DNA of 64,000 nucleotides from NCBI GenBank assembly GCA_963576785.1, contig OY756148.1:1488001-1552000 (forward strand). Reading direction: 5' to 3'. The position numbers and the translations under genes are program-made. The notes under the pieces were generated by a model, which saw only the letters and a program-made list of their open reading frames with translations, did no database searches and had not been told where the DNA came from. The DNA comes from Chlorophyllum brunneum. Its lineage: Eukaryota > Basidiomycota > Agaricomycetes > Agaricales > Agaricaceae. This document shows positions 10,712-23,229 of the stretch, piece after piece (the stretch's first letter is position 1; each line of letters starts with the position of its first letter).

Positions 10712-13122
10712 TTACACATTGCTTGCCTCCTGCATTCTAACCCATAGGCCACCCTGGATTCCCAATTGTCAGTTGCTATGGAATGTAGTAGGTGAGAAGG
10801 ACGCACGGCTGAATACAAAGTCAGAGTCGCCTTCGGCCAAACTTTCTCAATACCCTTCCTCCCAGGCGCGAGCTTGAACTTCTCAGGAGGGAGAGTTCCA
10901 GGAGGGAAGGAGTTAGGTTCGAAGGTAATTGAAGTAAAGTTTTGTACTAGGCGGACGAGCATAAATGACATTTCGTTGTATGCGTACTGACGAGATCCAT
11001 TTTTAACGCTATAATTCGTTGAAAGACACAGGAAGACGCACCTGCTGGCCGAGGCAGATACGTGGGCCGGCATTAAAAGGTAGGAAGATGAAAGAGTTCT
11101 TGACAAGATACTGCTTGACGCGTTCATCGAGGAAACGATCAGGGTCAAATTCTTGTGCTGCATAAGGGCTGTCGTGAGCCAGGAATGGTTAAATATGAGA
11201 GGAAGACTTGCCATCAGGGCCCCATAGGTCTTCTCGCCTATGCATCATGAAAACAGAATACGCTGCCCTATCCCATGTTTGTTCAGAACTACGTATCGTT
11301 GGCATAAATTGACGCATACTTTGTGCCAGCGGGAATGTAGAAAGGTTTATCAGTTGGGTCAGGGTTAGGCCACGTGGTTGCGTGGACACTCTCCCTGTGA
11401 GGATATAAGCTCGATGGTCATCGTATGATAATCAAGACTTTACCGGACGTTGAAGGGAACGATTGGGTACACGCGAAGGGTCTCTACACGCGTGTCAATA
11501 TCTGCAAAGAGAGGATAGATAGGGCGCCTCACCATTCAGAACTGCACGGAGATACCTCATTTCACGAATGTCATCAAATGTAGGACGCCTCGTCGGGCCA
11601 ACCTTATCAAGGACTTCTTGTCGTAGACGTTCCATGACATGTGGGTATTGGGAGAGGAAATACACGACGAAAGTGAGGGTCGCCGCAGTGGTATCCCGGC
11701 CAGCTAGACGAGGTTCAGCTAAGTCGGACACTGGTCAGAAAACATACCAAGCATAATATTTAAGCTATGCAAAGAGGTCACATTGGAGTATAACATGATA
11801 TACGGAGGTGCTCACGTTTCGTCCTTCAGAATCTTAGGGTCTGAGGTAACCTGAACGAGATGATCCAGCAAAGTGCTTTCGTAAGATTCTGTGTGTTTCT
11901 CCTTCTCGTCATGCGCAGTGCTCTCTTTCTTCCGGATAGCATCGGCAATTATTGGTTCGATAAAGGTATTGACAACTTCCATGGGCTTCTTGGTCGTATC
12001 GCGAAAGATCTCAAACAAAGGCCAAATCCAACCGTAGCGCTCACGTTGGCTAATCGCAAACTGAGCCTCGAGGAACGCGGAAGAGAACCCATTCGCAAGA
12101 CGTTTCTCGGGAGTTTGAACTGTGGTAGGGACGTAGGAAGCATTGTGGGGGTAGGGAAGACCGGCGGTGAGACTGTGTACGCAGTGACCAAAGAGAAACT
12201 CGGTTGCGGAATCAAGGGTGAAACGAGACATGAGGTCTTGGAAGTCGATAGGGTGTCCTTCGCGCAAGCGGGTCTTGAGTTGTTGAATTACGACCTCGGC
12301 ATGACGGTCAAAGAGATCAAAGTCGCTTATCCTATCGCGTGTAAATGCTGGACGGGTGATAGACCGATGGAACCTAGAGCTATCTCAGCATCTCAAATGG
12401 AGATTTGTTAGACCTTCCTTACTTCCACATCTCACCTGTACCACAAGGAATGATCAGTGAGGAACAGTGGAAGTACCACAACGTTATGACTTACCATCAG
12501 AGTTGAAGACACCGACCCCCAGAACGTCTCCCATGCTTTGTTGGAATCTCTCACCTGTTAAATCGTGTGTTAGGAGTATGCGACCATTCAAAGGATCATT
12601 GTCACAAACCTTTGACAAAATTTTCAAAATCGGTGGCGAGCATAAGCTTGACGTGCTCTGGGCTTGCCGTGAAAATTAAGTCAGACCAAAATACACGGAG
12701 ATTAGCAACAGGCCCCTTTTCCTCGAGGAGTTCGTTTAAGCCGTCCGCTATTCGGATCAATTTCAGTGGTTTGGAATAGGTGGATCGATGAACACAGATG
12801 TACCTGGATAGCCATACAGGAAGTTTTGCTGCATGATCTTCAGTACGTCAGCATTGCCGGGCCACTTGCCACTGGCTGCTGGTATCATCTTGGCGCCCAT
12901 CGCAGCAGCTTCACGTTTGTGTTTGAGGCGGGTACCGATTATGCGGGAAGCGGCCATGACAGGAACACTAGCGATCCCGGCTGAAACCAACATCCAAGCT
13001 GGAATGGCCCTTCCACCGGCATGCTCGTTAACTTTCCCCAAAACTAGAGCAGCCAACACGGGAAGAGATAAGAAAAAGGATCCTGTCGCAAGGAAATCGA
13101 CGCCAGGAGTGACGACAGTCAT
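10712..13122 (-). CDS. Cytochrome P450, CYP63-like
   Basis: Thirteen exons on the minus strand (12804-13122, 12610-12747, 12495-12554, 12423-12435, 11816-12373, 11748-11764, 11533-11703, 11444-11483, 11320-11394, 11212-11267, 11042-11157, 10807-10986, 10712-10753) sum to 594 aa, a usual length for CYP63. The N-terminus has an ER anchor and a second hydrophobic segment (residues ~10-65). Diagnostic motifs are all present: AGRDTTA (I-helix), ETLR (ExxR), FDPDRF, and heme loop [11 protein letters not shown] with the ligand Cys. CYP63 members oxidise alkanes and aromatics; this substrate is unknown. Two micro-exons (13 and 17 bp) are needed. The intron at 11158-11211 appears to use a GC donor. 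The last exon encodes GGLWVRM, the expected C-terminus, in a frame different from the preceding exon. Confidence 0.92.
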
Positions 13123-13761
13123 GGTGGGTGAGTCGGGTTAAGCCGAAAATCATAGTCCCTGTCTTTTATATCCCTGTCTTTTATATGGTCATCTCATTTT
13201 GCTGGCCCGTCCACGCAACATGAATTATCTCCCTGCAACGACGTGGGATAATGGCGCGCTTAAATTAGCATAAGCATGGTGTTCGGCAGTCAGCAGATTG
13301 CGTACAGGTGTAACGCAGAAAATCACAGGCCAAGGCGACTTTGAAGAAGTTCTGTCACGATGCCTTATGTGGGATCGTAGATTGATACGAGAATGTCTGG
13401 ATCTCAGGGGATTTAACTGTGGGGACAGCGCAGCACAAAACATCAACAATACCTTGGAGGGTTGTCACTTACTCGGGTAAACATATGTATGATGGATCAC
13501 AAAAGGCGTTTTGAACCGAAAATGCCCGGTTTGAGTATAGTTTGGAAATAGCTGCGGCTTCTATTGGGGCATCTGCATCGGACACTCCTGCCCGCGGTTC
13601 TGCTTCGTCGTCCATCGTACTTGCATTCTGTCCCAGTTGCAGCTTCATTGGGGCAGTGGTGGTAATCATGAAGGGTTTGACTCGCCTGCATCCCCAGGAA
13701 ATGTCACTCGTGACAAAAGAGTGATACCGAAACGTAACTCCGAACAAATCACCGCCCAACT
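13123..13761. other. Divergent promoter region, P450 / TFC4
   Basis: 639 bp separate the two start codons. Apart from the duplicated TATA on the P450 side I see no gene; the frames in 13469-13978 are not supported by motifs and overlap TFC4 exon 1. Confidence 0.5.
13155..13186 (-). promoter_or_regulatory. Tandemly duplicated TATA element of the P450
   Basis: On the minus strand the 15-base unit TATAAAAGACAGGGA occurs twice head-to-tail, about 50 and 65 bp upstream of the P450 ATG. Each copy holds a perfect TATAAAA. Confidence 0.7.
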
Positions 13762-16700
13762 ATGACCACCATATCTCGCCGCTCTTCGAATGAGGATATC
13801 CACGGCGATGGGGACCACATCCTGGTGCGAGGGGATACCCGCCCGTCCTATAGCATGCATTCATCGTGAAGAAAGCTAGGCACTGACTCCGAAACCTCTG
13901 ATGCCACACCCGAACCATCAGAGGTTGACGATGAGGAACAGGAGGAAGAGAGCGAGGAAGAAGATGAACTGCCCTCACTAGAAGAAGTAAATGCTGAAAG
14001 AGAAATTGAGGGAGACTTTGAGGAAGTGTCGAGTCGTCTTATTTTTTTTTCTATCGCTTAATGTTTCTGTAGTCGTTTGATTCAGAACATACGCGAGAAT
14101 GAGGGGAGCAACGCGTCCGGAATGTTGTCTAAGGACTGGGATATCAATATAGCGGAAAGAGAAGCAGAGTTTCGGGACGATCTCCGGGCGGCGTCTGGTA
14201 TTGGTAAAAGGCGGCGCAAGGTGTGTCCTCGGTTTTTACAACCAGAATTCAATTGAAGTATAGCGCGGCATTAAGAAAGGACGGGGTACAGGGCCAGTTC
14301 TCTCTCAACAGGTCCAATCCATGATTGGAGCGGGAAACCAGGCGTTCGTCGACAATAATACGCCAGAAGCTATCAGGATCATGCAAGAGGTTATTCGCAT
14401 CGAACCTCGTGCTACATCAGCGTGGTCTGTTCTGGCGAACTGTTATGAAGATATGAATAAGAGTGAAAAGGCCTTGCAAATCAGGATCATGGCTGCTCAC
14501 TTGCGGCACGATGCGGAGGAGTGGGATGCACTAGCCCGACAATCCAGGTATAACTCTAGATTGCAAATACATGTTCTTCGATTCACTGAACAAGTCCGAA
14601 GGGATCTCGGTTATAATCAACAGGCCCTGTACTGTTACCGGAAGGTTTATAGCCTCGACTCCACGAACGTCGACGCGCTGTGGGACCGAGCTTCTCTAGC
14701 AAAGAACATCGGGGAATTCAAAACCGTCTGTATATTCCCTATCCGCTCTGCACATGGGTTTAACACATTTATGCAGGCTCGTTCTGCCTTTTTCGCGATC
14801 CTCAAACGATTCCCCCATGACCTGAGTGTGCTACGCGAGTTACACACTATACTCATCGAACTCTCGGATCTACATGGCTGTGCAGAGTTGTTCCAACAAG
14901 CATTTGACCACTATCAAAGACTCTATCTGTCAGGATTTTCCCTTGACGCCGTTTCCAATATCACACTGGAAGGCGGGGGCTTCGGCAACCTTGAGCTTCT
15001 CCTGCTCGCCGACCTGTATAACACATTAGGCGAGCACGAAAGCGCGATAGAGGTGATCCGCAAAGGCACACGGTGGCTTCAAGGACGTGCTGAGCAAAAA
15101 TACTGGGATCTTTGTGAAGATGATAGAGAGTATGACTTGCCCGAGTGGGCGGCAAGAGCGAGCAATGGCGGTGAAGACGCTACAGAGGTGACTTCTGGAA
15201 GATTCCCACTCGACATCAACGCACGTCACCGGTTAGCTGTCGCAAGAATCAAAGTGGGAGAGGTTGAAGAAGGGAAGGTATGCAGGGATCTTTACCATTT
15301 CCGCATATAGGGGTGTTAAAAATGTCACAGCGGCATGCCGGCATCATCTTGTCGCAGAACGTCAAAGATTTCGCTGTTTTATTTGCTGAAATTGCAGACG
15401 CCTACTTTGAGAAGCAGCTATGGGCGGAAGCCAAACCAATATATGAATTACTCGGAGGTGACCCAGAGGTGTGCCCAACTTTACTCGTTCGATTAATCAT
15501 ACCTCATTTTTATTCCAGACAAGTAGCTTGTATATCTTACTCCAAACCGCGGCGTGTCGTCGCATGATGGAGGAACTCAAGGAGGCCGCTGAGGTTTATG
15601 AACATAGTAGGTCGCGGCTTGTTTGGCTTTCCCTTGTAGGCCCTAATTCTGCTTCCAGTCAAGTCGATCGACCCCACAAACAATGATGCAAAGATGAAAT
15701 TGGCTGAGATCTACGAAATCATGAATGAGCCCCGCAAAGCACTCGAACTCGTCTATGAAGGTGGACTCTCTTTCATATGGCTTCCGTCCCTGGGTCTAAC
15801 AGCTTATTTTAGTCATTGACTGCCGAAAACGCCGTGGAAAGGGGGATGCACATAACCAGGCAGAGGACCAGTCCAATATCGCCTCTACTTCTCTGTTTGA
15901 GGAAAGGGCACAACCCAAGGTCAAGATACAACCCCGTGCACCAAGGCTGACTCACGCACAACTCAGAGAGCTAGAGGCGCAAAAAGAAAAAGAGGTGATC
16001 AGTGGTTACCAGCGTTTGCAAGAGCTATGGCCGGGTATGCTCACCGGCGAATCTGAAGCGGAAGGGGAGTGGTTGACTGAAGCTGAGAAGCTCGTGGAAA
16101 CGTTCAGAGAGACGCGCAATCTATTTTTGACGAGTCGGGTAGGCTATTCCTTGCGAAGCCTGAGGGTATCTGACGTGTATTCACTCTAGACCCACCCTTT
16201 CCGAGGGATGTTTCCAAGGACGCGGGGTAAACAACAAGTGGAGATTGAAGCCGATGAAGATAGAATGGCTTCTCGGCTACAGCTCGATCTAGGTGAGTCA
16301 TTGGCTGGCAACACCTCTCGAAAAAACACTAAGCCCAATACGTATATTACCGCTAGAGCGCGAGGATCTCGCAAAGAGAACGACTAGAAGGGGGGAAAAG
16401 CCTGGTGCTGTGGATGTTTTCAGAGGGGTCTCGTTTGATGATTGGTTGCGAGTGTTCATGCAGGTGGGTAACTCATCCGCTCGACCTAATCTCGATTCTC
16501 ATGGACCGTCATAGTATTCGTTCCTCCTGACAAAGCAAGGACAGTCAGAGGTTGCTTACGAGGTATTGAACCACATCCTACTCTCCAATGCCTATCAGAC
16601 TCGTACTCGGCAAGACGTGATTCGATTGTCGCTCATGAGTGAGTTTCCGATCACCTGCGGAACACCACCACTGAATAATTGTGCCGTAGCTGTGGCAATA

Positions 16701-17752
16701 TCTGTTAGAGACTATCGGACCGCAGTCGATCATTCGAGAAAACTTATCACAGCCCATCAGTTCAACAATGAACCTCTTCGTATCCTGGTTGCCACCCTTT
16801 CGAGTGGGCTGCTCCCCACGGATGCTTTCATAACCTCAACACTCCAAAAACATCTGTTCCGGGAAATGAAGCTATCAGACACGGCCGTCAAGCACCCGGA
16901 AATGCTCAAATGGAACGCACTCAACAAACGATATGCACCGACGGGGTCCAAGGCGACCGAACAGGAGCAAGAAGAAGAAAATGACGACGCGAATAGGGAC
17001 GTTGCAGGTGCCGGCCCCTCGACGTCAGCTACGGCCTTTGAATCTCAGGAGAGATCGAGCCTGCCTTCTATCCCTACAAAATTCAATTCAGTCATCATTA
17101 CGATATATGGACAGATATGCATCTCTGCCAAGAGCTATCAAAGTGCCATCTGTATGGTCCAATCCATCCGAATAGACATCTCACAGCTAACCAATGCTCC
17201 CCAGTTTATCTTCTACACGCGTATGACTATTGTCCTGAAGATCCGATGATCTGTCTTTGTCTTGCTATCGCTTCAGTTGGACGTGCCATGCAACGTCAGT
17301 CAGATAACAGGCACCATCTGATAACTCAGGCTCGTTCCACAGATGTATGATTTCAGACCTAAACCAACAAATTTATCCAGGCCATGGCATTCTTGACAAA
17401 ATACAGAAATATGAGGGGAACGACTCCAAGTGGCCTCGGAGAGGTGGAGTTCAATTTTGGACGAACCTTTCATCAGCTCGGTGAACAATTTTCTGATAAT
17501 ATCTTACCATCGCAACCACTGATGATAGGCATAGGCCTCTTCTCACATGCAGTGAAGCAGTATCAAAAAGTGATTGAGATGGCGGAATGTGGTCAGGTGT
17601 GCACAATCTGTTTCCATTCAACGCGAAGTTAAATATCCCAATAGGATGATACATTCGTGCGAGAGGCAGCGTACAATCTTTCACTGATTTACGTTCTTAC
17701 TGGAGCAACACCCCTGGCGGATGCCCTCTATCGCCGATGGCTTTCCATATGA
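13762..17752 (+). CDS. TFC4: RNA polymerase III transcription factor TFIIIC subunit, TPR protein
   Basis: Eighteen exons assemble to about 1,040 aa. It is the τ131/TFC4-like (Sfc4) subunit, which binds the A-box side of tRNA and 5S promoters and recruits TFIIIB. Exons 1-2 (13762-13824, 13876-14025) encode an acidic N-terminus (SEVDDEEQEEESEEED). Two TPR blocks follow: residues ~150-450 (MIGAGNQAFVDNN, EAIRIMQEVIRIEP, SAWSVLANCYEDM, YNQQALYCYRKVY, FAEIADAYFEKQLW) and a C-terminal block (DYRTAVDHSRKLI, FSHAVKQYQKVIE, REAAYNLSLIYVLTG). A charged linker around 15,830-16,000 and a polar insert near 16,930-17,060 separate them. One intron (17345-17380) would be only 36 bp. The final exon is 17645-17752. 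All joins keep frame; the internal 14548-14601 and 14726-14776 introns are silent to an ORF scan because both are multiples of three without stops. Confidence 0.93.
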
Positions 17753-18764
17753 GGGTCATTAACTCGGAACATCCACGCTTTCGAACACAACCATTTCCTA
17801 GCTGACTGATTTGTGGAACTCGCGCGATTAGGCTCGCGTATGGGGGGCTCTCACTGTTGGTACTTTTTTGTTGTATTCTTGTACTAGGACTTAATATAGT
17901 TTCTGCTGTTCTACACTTCAAAAGCCCTCCGACGTGGGGTTTGACCCCGAATTAGTTCGCGTAGTACGCAAATTCAGATATTGCCCTAAAATGGAAATGC
18001 TATAGCAAGCAGGGCGGGATTCAGAGTTTTCCGACGTTATCACGATCTTTTGCCCAAAGTTAGCTTAAATATGATACCAGAACCCAAGTGCCTATGGAAA
18101 GTAGTGCCTCAGCGATGGCGCACATGTACAGCGACCCGTAGATGAGGAAGTTCGCTGAGTGGCCAGATTCACTGCCAATGTGGTTTTATACAAAGTCTAA
18201 TACCCCGTGTAGTGCTCGGAGAAACTTCAGATGAAGTGGATCGAGGATATAATTATGTGAAGGCGGCTTTTTCGGTCATCCATGATAGAAAGCGGCGGCG
18301 AACAGCTACACAAACTCGCGCGAACCGAAATCGAACATCACACCACAAACCCGCCCGCGCCAGGCTTTACTCTACCGAAGGGCATCACAGGCTCCGACTC
18401 TCAAGAACCCTATCCTTATATCCCTTCAGGGAAATGTTGGTTATGGGCTCTCGAGTTTTCTAGGTGATCGCTTCCCCCAGGCGCAGGGAACCTAGCAACG
18501 GAATTGGTGGTCGGGAGTAAAAGATCCACGATCCTGCCTTTTTTCTCTGAATATGGGACCTTCTCTGGTCGAGAATGATTGTAACAACTGTAACTGCGCA
18601 ATCCAGCCAGTATTGCTACCGCCGTGGTGCGCTCACACCGACTTTGGGTCCATCTTATGGATGCCCGCAAACAAAACCCATCCTTTAAAAGATGCTCAGT
18701 TTTTATCTCATTACTTCCTATACTATCCTCCCCATCCCAACGCTTCAACAGGAGGACTTGTCTG
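17753..18764. other. Intergenic region, no gene seen
   Basis: 3' flank of TFC4 and about 1 kb without a supported gene on either strand. Confidence 0.5.
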
Positions 18765-19120
18765 ATGTGTCTGGTCTCCGAAGCCGTGTGTCCCGACTGC
18801 AATACGCGATTCCTCAGGATATGCGCCACAGCATGTAGTATGTCTGATTGTGCATACAGGCCGGCACTACCTCATGGTCCATGTCCTCGGTTGCAACTTT
18901 CAAATTTACATCCTCGAACGATGCGCTGTGGTAACTGCCAGTCCTTGGTTTTTGAGGGCCAGACGACCGTTTGTTTAGTGTAAGTCTTGTTATCGTTCCC
19001 CTGGGATGTCAAATGCTGAGCAACGATGACTATAAATGTAGGAACTCCGACGGATCCAGATCTTACACATCCAATACTCATTCCGCGACTTCAGACGTGC
19101 GATTTTATAACTGTCGATAA
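18765..19120 (+). CDS. Possible small Cys-rich protein
   Basis: Two exons (18765-18979 and 19042-19120) would give 97 aa. The ATG starts MCLVSEAVCPDCNTRFLRIC and the exon ends at a strong GTAAGT donor; a 62-bp intron with a TGTAG acceptor restores a short in-frame second exon. Cysteines occur as CPDC and CGNC pairs plus others (MSDCAYRP, GPCPR, MRCGNC), which resembles the small CxxC-containing proteins of unknown function common in Agaricomycetes that may bind zinc. There is no signal peptide. The call rests on the cysteine spacing and the intron, and could be fortuitous. Confidence 0.38.
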
Positions 19121-20828
19121 CTACTGGAAGAAAAATCGTGTAATCCCTTTCCTTGCCGGAGAAACTCTCAAGATCATCCGCGGTTCTATCGCAAGGAATC
19201 AAAAGCACTTTTTATTATACAGTCATTCATTTACTAAAGATATATCCTTATTAACGTGTTATAGGAATGCACTCGATTTCATTGTGTCTTTAAAATACTG
19301 GATTAACCATAATTATTAATCGTAGCTCAGGAGTTAGAAAATATATCCGTTAATTGTAATTACATAGTAGGTTATTGTGAATTGACAGAGCTTCGAGCTC
19401 GCAAGGTGTTATAGTAAGGGTACTTCCACTAGTGATGGCATCATTGTTTGTGGGTCCATGAAGTCCACGAGTCACATGACCATTCTAGGTCACCTCGTGT
19501 GACAATCGTCGTGTTTTCCTTCCTGCTGTGTTTTTAAGGACTGGGCAGGGTCGAGGAGGCGTTTCCGCTGCTGCTTGAGCCTTGGCTAAGTAATTCCTCG
19601 TCCCAAGCGATTCGGAACTGTGGGCTGATTTTCAGTCAGCTTTTGAGTGATTGGGTTTCCTATATCTAAATTTGACGCCTCCAGTGTGAAGACTCTTGGG
19701 GGCCGTTGAACAATGTCCGGTATCCTCGCATTTTCAAGCCCCAAGAATTGAGCCTGATACATACATAATGCGCTCTTTTTTTTTGGTCAAAGCGGTAAAG
19801 ATTAAGTATTAGCCCATGAGTGAACTTAATGGAACGCGACAGCCTACATGCACAATCACCCGAGGCATTGGAAGGTTAGAGTTTCCCAAAACCCGGCCTG
19901 GTTGTTGGGGTTGTCAGGATCACAAGTAACCCAGCGCAGCGCTTATGGAGTAGGTTCCGTTTGGAAATCTCGACTGCCACTTCTCATCCACGTTCGTGGC
20001 GTTAACCAATCATATCTGGTCCATCCAAGAGACAGGGTTCAGTTTTAATTCATGAGGAAGAACACACACATCTTCTCGGACGTCAGCCGTCCCGAGTACA
20101 CGTCCTGGGAAGGAAAACGCTTGACGCTTAATGAATTCGCAGAATGGCGTCTGGGCACAAACAGGGACTGGATTCATGAAGGGAGCTTAAGTAGCCTCCG
20201 TTTACGGCTGCTCCCCGCCTAGAATCTGAACATGAAAGTCAATCCACTGAATTCAAATCAGGTCATGAGTGATGTTCCAGACCGCCATGACCCGTGTGGC
20301 GGTCGCTTGATAGGTTGTTGAAACTTCCAGTTCCAGCGCGAGTAGTAAACAACAGCTTGAAGGCGTGCGTCACATCATGTTTTCGGACATGAACCCACAG
20401 AACAACCCAGACCAATAATTTCAAGATCCATGAGCTTTCAATTTGCGGCGTTTTCAGGAAAGCCCAGAGCGACTCGTTACCGAAAATGATCATATGCCAG
20501 ATGCGGCGCGGGAAAACTCGAGTTCGTAACAAGGTCTGGCCAACTATACACCCTGTTTGGATCACTCTGTGTTCTAACAATTAAAGCAGATATTACATTC
20601 CCCTCAAAGGTGGGTCTTCACTGTTCGGCAACTCTCGTGGTTTCAAATGTCATCATTAACAAGAACATTACTAATGTTCAAGGATCAGAGACAATAATCA
20701 GATTGGCGCAAACAGATATCGCCCTACACGATAGAGGGTATCTATGTATAAATTAGATGGAAACAAAATATGGCAACAGGGAGAAATCCAGGCAGTTAAT
20801 GTAAACCAATAAGACCATGGAAAGGAGC
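19121..20828. other. 1.7-kb intergenic region, no gene seen
   Basis: No supported reading frame. The first 250 bases are AT-rich. One GTCACATG (19471-19478) matches the CDEI consensus but has no nearby start codon downstream. Confidence 0.45.
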
Positions 20829-21853
20829 TCAAAGAAGGGTAGAGATGGCAACTGTCAAAGTACCGGCCATGACGGCGACAAGGCCAGAGAACCTGTCACT
20901 GGCGTCCTTGATGGCTCCTGAGGAGAAGGTACCTTGTTGAATACCACCAGCAGCCTGAACAGCACCATTCAAGAAGTTAGCGCCACACTCCTTTTCGATG
21001 GCAGAAACCAAATCAGTCTGGCCGCCGAGGACCTGGCTGTTGGCCAAACCAGGAGCATAGAGTACATCGGACTCGTAGCCGAAGTAACCGGTAAGGATGT
21101 TACGAGTGCAAGTGGTGCAAAGTGTAGTGCTATCCATGTTGGGATTGCGGAAAAGGAATGCGAGGTTGCTGTTGTGGAAGGTTGTAAGGTTGGCGACGAT
21201 GGCATCCTCCCCTCGGCGGGAATGGGAGCCCGAAGAAGGCGAGTAGGCGAGAGCATTCTGGACTTGATTGAGGTCGACGCCACCTGAGGAGGCGAGGGCA
21301 CCCTTGATGCCGGTGGAGGTGGCGTTACTGCCAGCGAAGAGACAGTAGTTGCTGCTGTCATCCTTCGTGCAGATAGCTGCTTTCAGGGGTCTAAGGACGT
21401 AAAGGACGTCGTATAGGTCGCGAACTTTGGAGTTGGGCTTGGAGGTGAGTTCATCTGGGCAAGCAGAGTAGAACTGCGTAAGTGCTCCCCTGAGGAGGCT
21501 ATCTGGACAAGCCGAAGAGGCCGAGCCCGTGCAGATGCTGTCGATAGTGCCCGTAACCTCCGCCTTTGAGGGGGATTCCCCACTTCCGCCAGGACCGAAG
21601 TTTTGGGTAGCCTGGAGCAACGACTTGGTGCACGCGGTGAAGGAGGAGTCAGAGTTGAATTTGTTGATGAAATCACTACATCCAGAACTGATGTCGGTTG
21701 GTATGTACGGATTTCCTGAAGCTTGGGGGGAAGCAGCGCTGGAAGACTGGAGCCACGAGTGAGTAACGAGGCATGTATAGGTCAGGGGGTAACACGCACC
21801 GACTGCGCAGAGGCGAGAGTTGCGAATAGCGAAACAAGAGCCCAAGTCTTCAT
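20829..21853 (-). CDS. Secreted GPI-anchored protein, DUF7729-like
   Basis: Two exons (21800-21853, 20829-21746) encode 323 aa. The short first exon is a complete signal peptide (MKTWALVSLFATLASAQS). The mature part is Ser/Thr-rich with about ten cysteines in a regular pattern (SSGCSDFI, FTACTKSL, DSICTG, SACPDSLL, TLCTTCTRNIL, EKECGANF). The last ~20 residues are a hydrophobic tail (FSGLVAVMAGTLTVAISTLL) after a small-residue region, as in GPI-anchored proteins. This matches DUF7729-type fungal surface proteins, whose function is unknown. The frame stays open through the 53-bp intron, so a start near 21983 is possible by length, but the signal peptide at 21853 decides the true start. Confidence 0.85.
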
Positions 21854-23229
21854 GATAACGAGTGGACGTGTTTACTGTCGACGACGACGAATATGTAATG
21901 GGCGAAAGTTTTAAGGATGGTGGGCGGGGGTGGTGAGAAGCGAGGGAACGTTTTCTCCTCGTTGTTTGGTCCTCGTTGGCCATCTGTCAAAACACACCCA
22001 AATAGAAACAGTCACGCCCTAGCGCGCGCTGTCATTGTGACATTTCAGTCCCTAGATGTTCGGTGCTCCCGACTCCGCTGTTCCAGTAGCATCCTGACTC
22101 TCGTTTGGCCTGCTGCTTCTGCCCATCCTGGGGACAACACGCTGCCTTGTTTCGCCAAAACCAATTTAATCCTTGGCATCTGATGCTATTGTCCTAAAAG
22201 AGCATAGGGCGTACGTAATGATTGACCTAATTTTAGCCAGTTTCTGCCTTTGTTTTCTGTTGACAGTCCATGGTTGAGCTCAACTTGACATATACTCCAA
22301 GGGTCATGCTGTCCTCACAAAACTGCCGCAAAGACATCGGATAGGAATATCTGTCGTGTTCTACTTCAATTTACGAGTACCCATCTTACCTTCAAACTGC
22401 GTACAACGAGGCCAATAACTCCAGGAACTTTCGTGCCGCAGTGTCGTTGACACAGGGGACCTTCGCCTTCCTTGTTCGCTATATCCTCAGTGCTTTTAAT
22501 TTTGGCAGTCTCACCTGAAGTTGGACCGCACTGATTTCTGATATCGTGTGTAACACAGCCTAGCCACACGTCTGGCAATGTGCCTGCCCCAGAGTTCTGG
22601 TTGTTCTGTTTTACTTTTGTCGCAGCCTCTTCCTTCACTTGACTAACTGGGTCACTTAACCTTATCGGCCTCCCCAAACAGAACAGCTGCCAATCACTCG
22701 TCGAACCTCGTACATCGGCGAATATCGGCATGAATCGCCTTAACATGCGTTTCAAGCTCTATTCCAATTTCAAATCGCCCTTGATCAGCAATGAACCCCA
22801 GCACGAAAGGCGTGTGACGCCCTCGCGTCTCTTACTATCGATTTCATGATCACGGTTGACCGGGGGAGAGAAAACACCACCACATCCTAAACTCAGTCCT
22901 ACCGCGGTAATTACGGAATAGTCCCAGCCTACATCAGTCTCGATCAGGATATGTTACCAGAGGGAGAAGCATGCACTAGATCCTCGCATTACCAATCCTG
23001 CATCTCGGTGATTATCACCCCTGGTACTCCTCGTAGACGCCCACGAATTCTCACCCTCTTATGACACTGGCTCCCTGGGGTGGTCAGGACAAATTTCCGT
23101 CCTTGGGCCTAGGAATGCGAGACAAATCAACGCAGGAATTAAATCCCATTCTCTGATTAAATAAGCATGTGCACTAGAATACGAAGGCCAAACTACAAGT
23201 ACATCGTAAAGGGGAATCCATGCAAGACA
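21854..23229. other. Promoter of the DUF7729-like gene and 3' flank of the F-box-like gene
   Basis: No supported gene. A 129-residue antisense frame at 22366-22755 lacks motifs and intron signals. The region probably holds regulatory DNA of the secreted-protein gene. Confidence 0.45.

Noticed and set aside
20263..20580. 105-codon minus-strand frame
   Set aside because: No recognisable motif, no splice signals and no promoter-like sequence.
22366..22755. 129-codon minus-strand frame
   Set aside because: No motif; the composition looks random and there is no supporting intron or start context.
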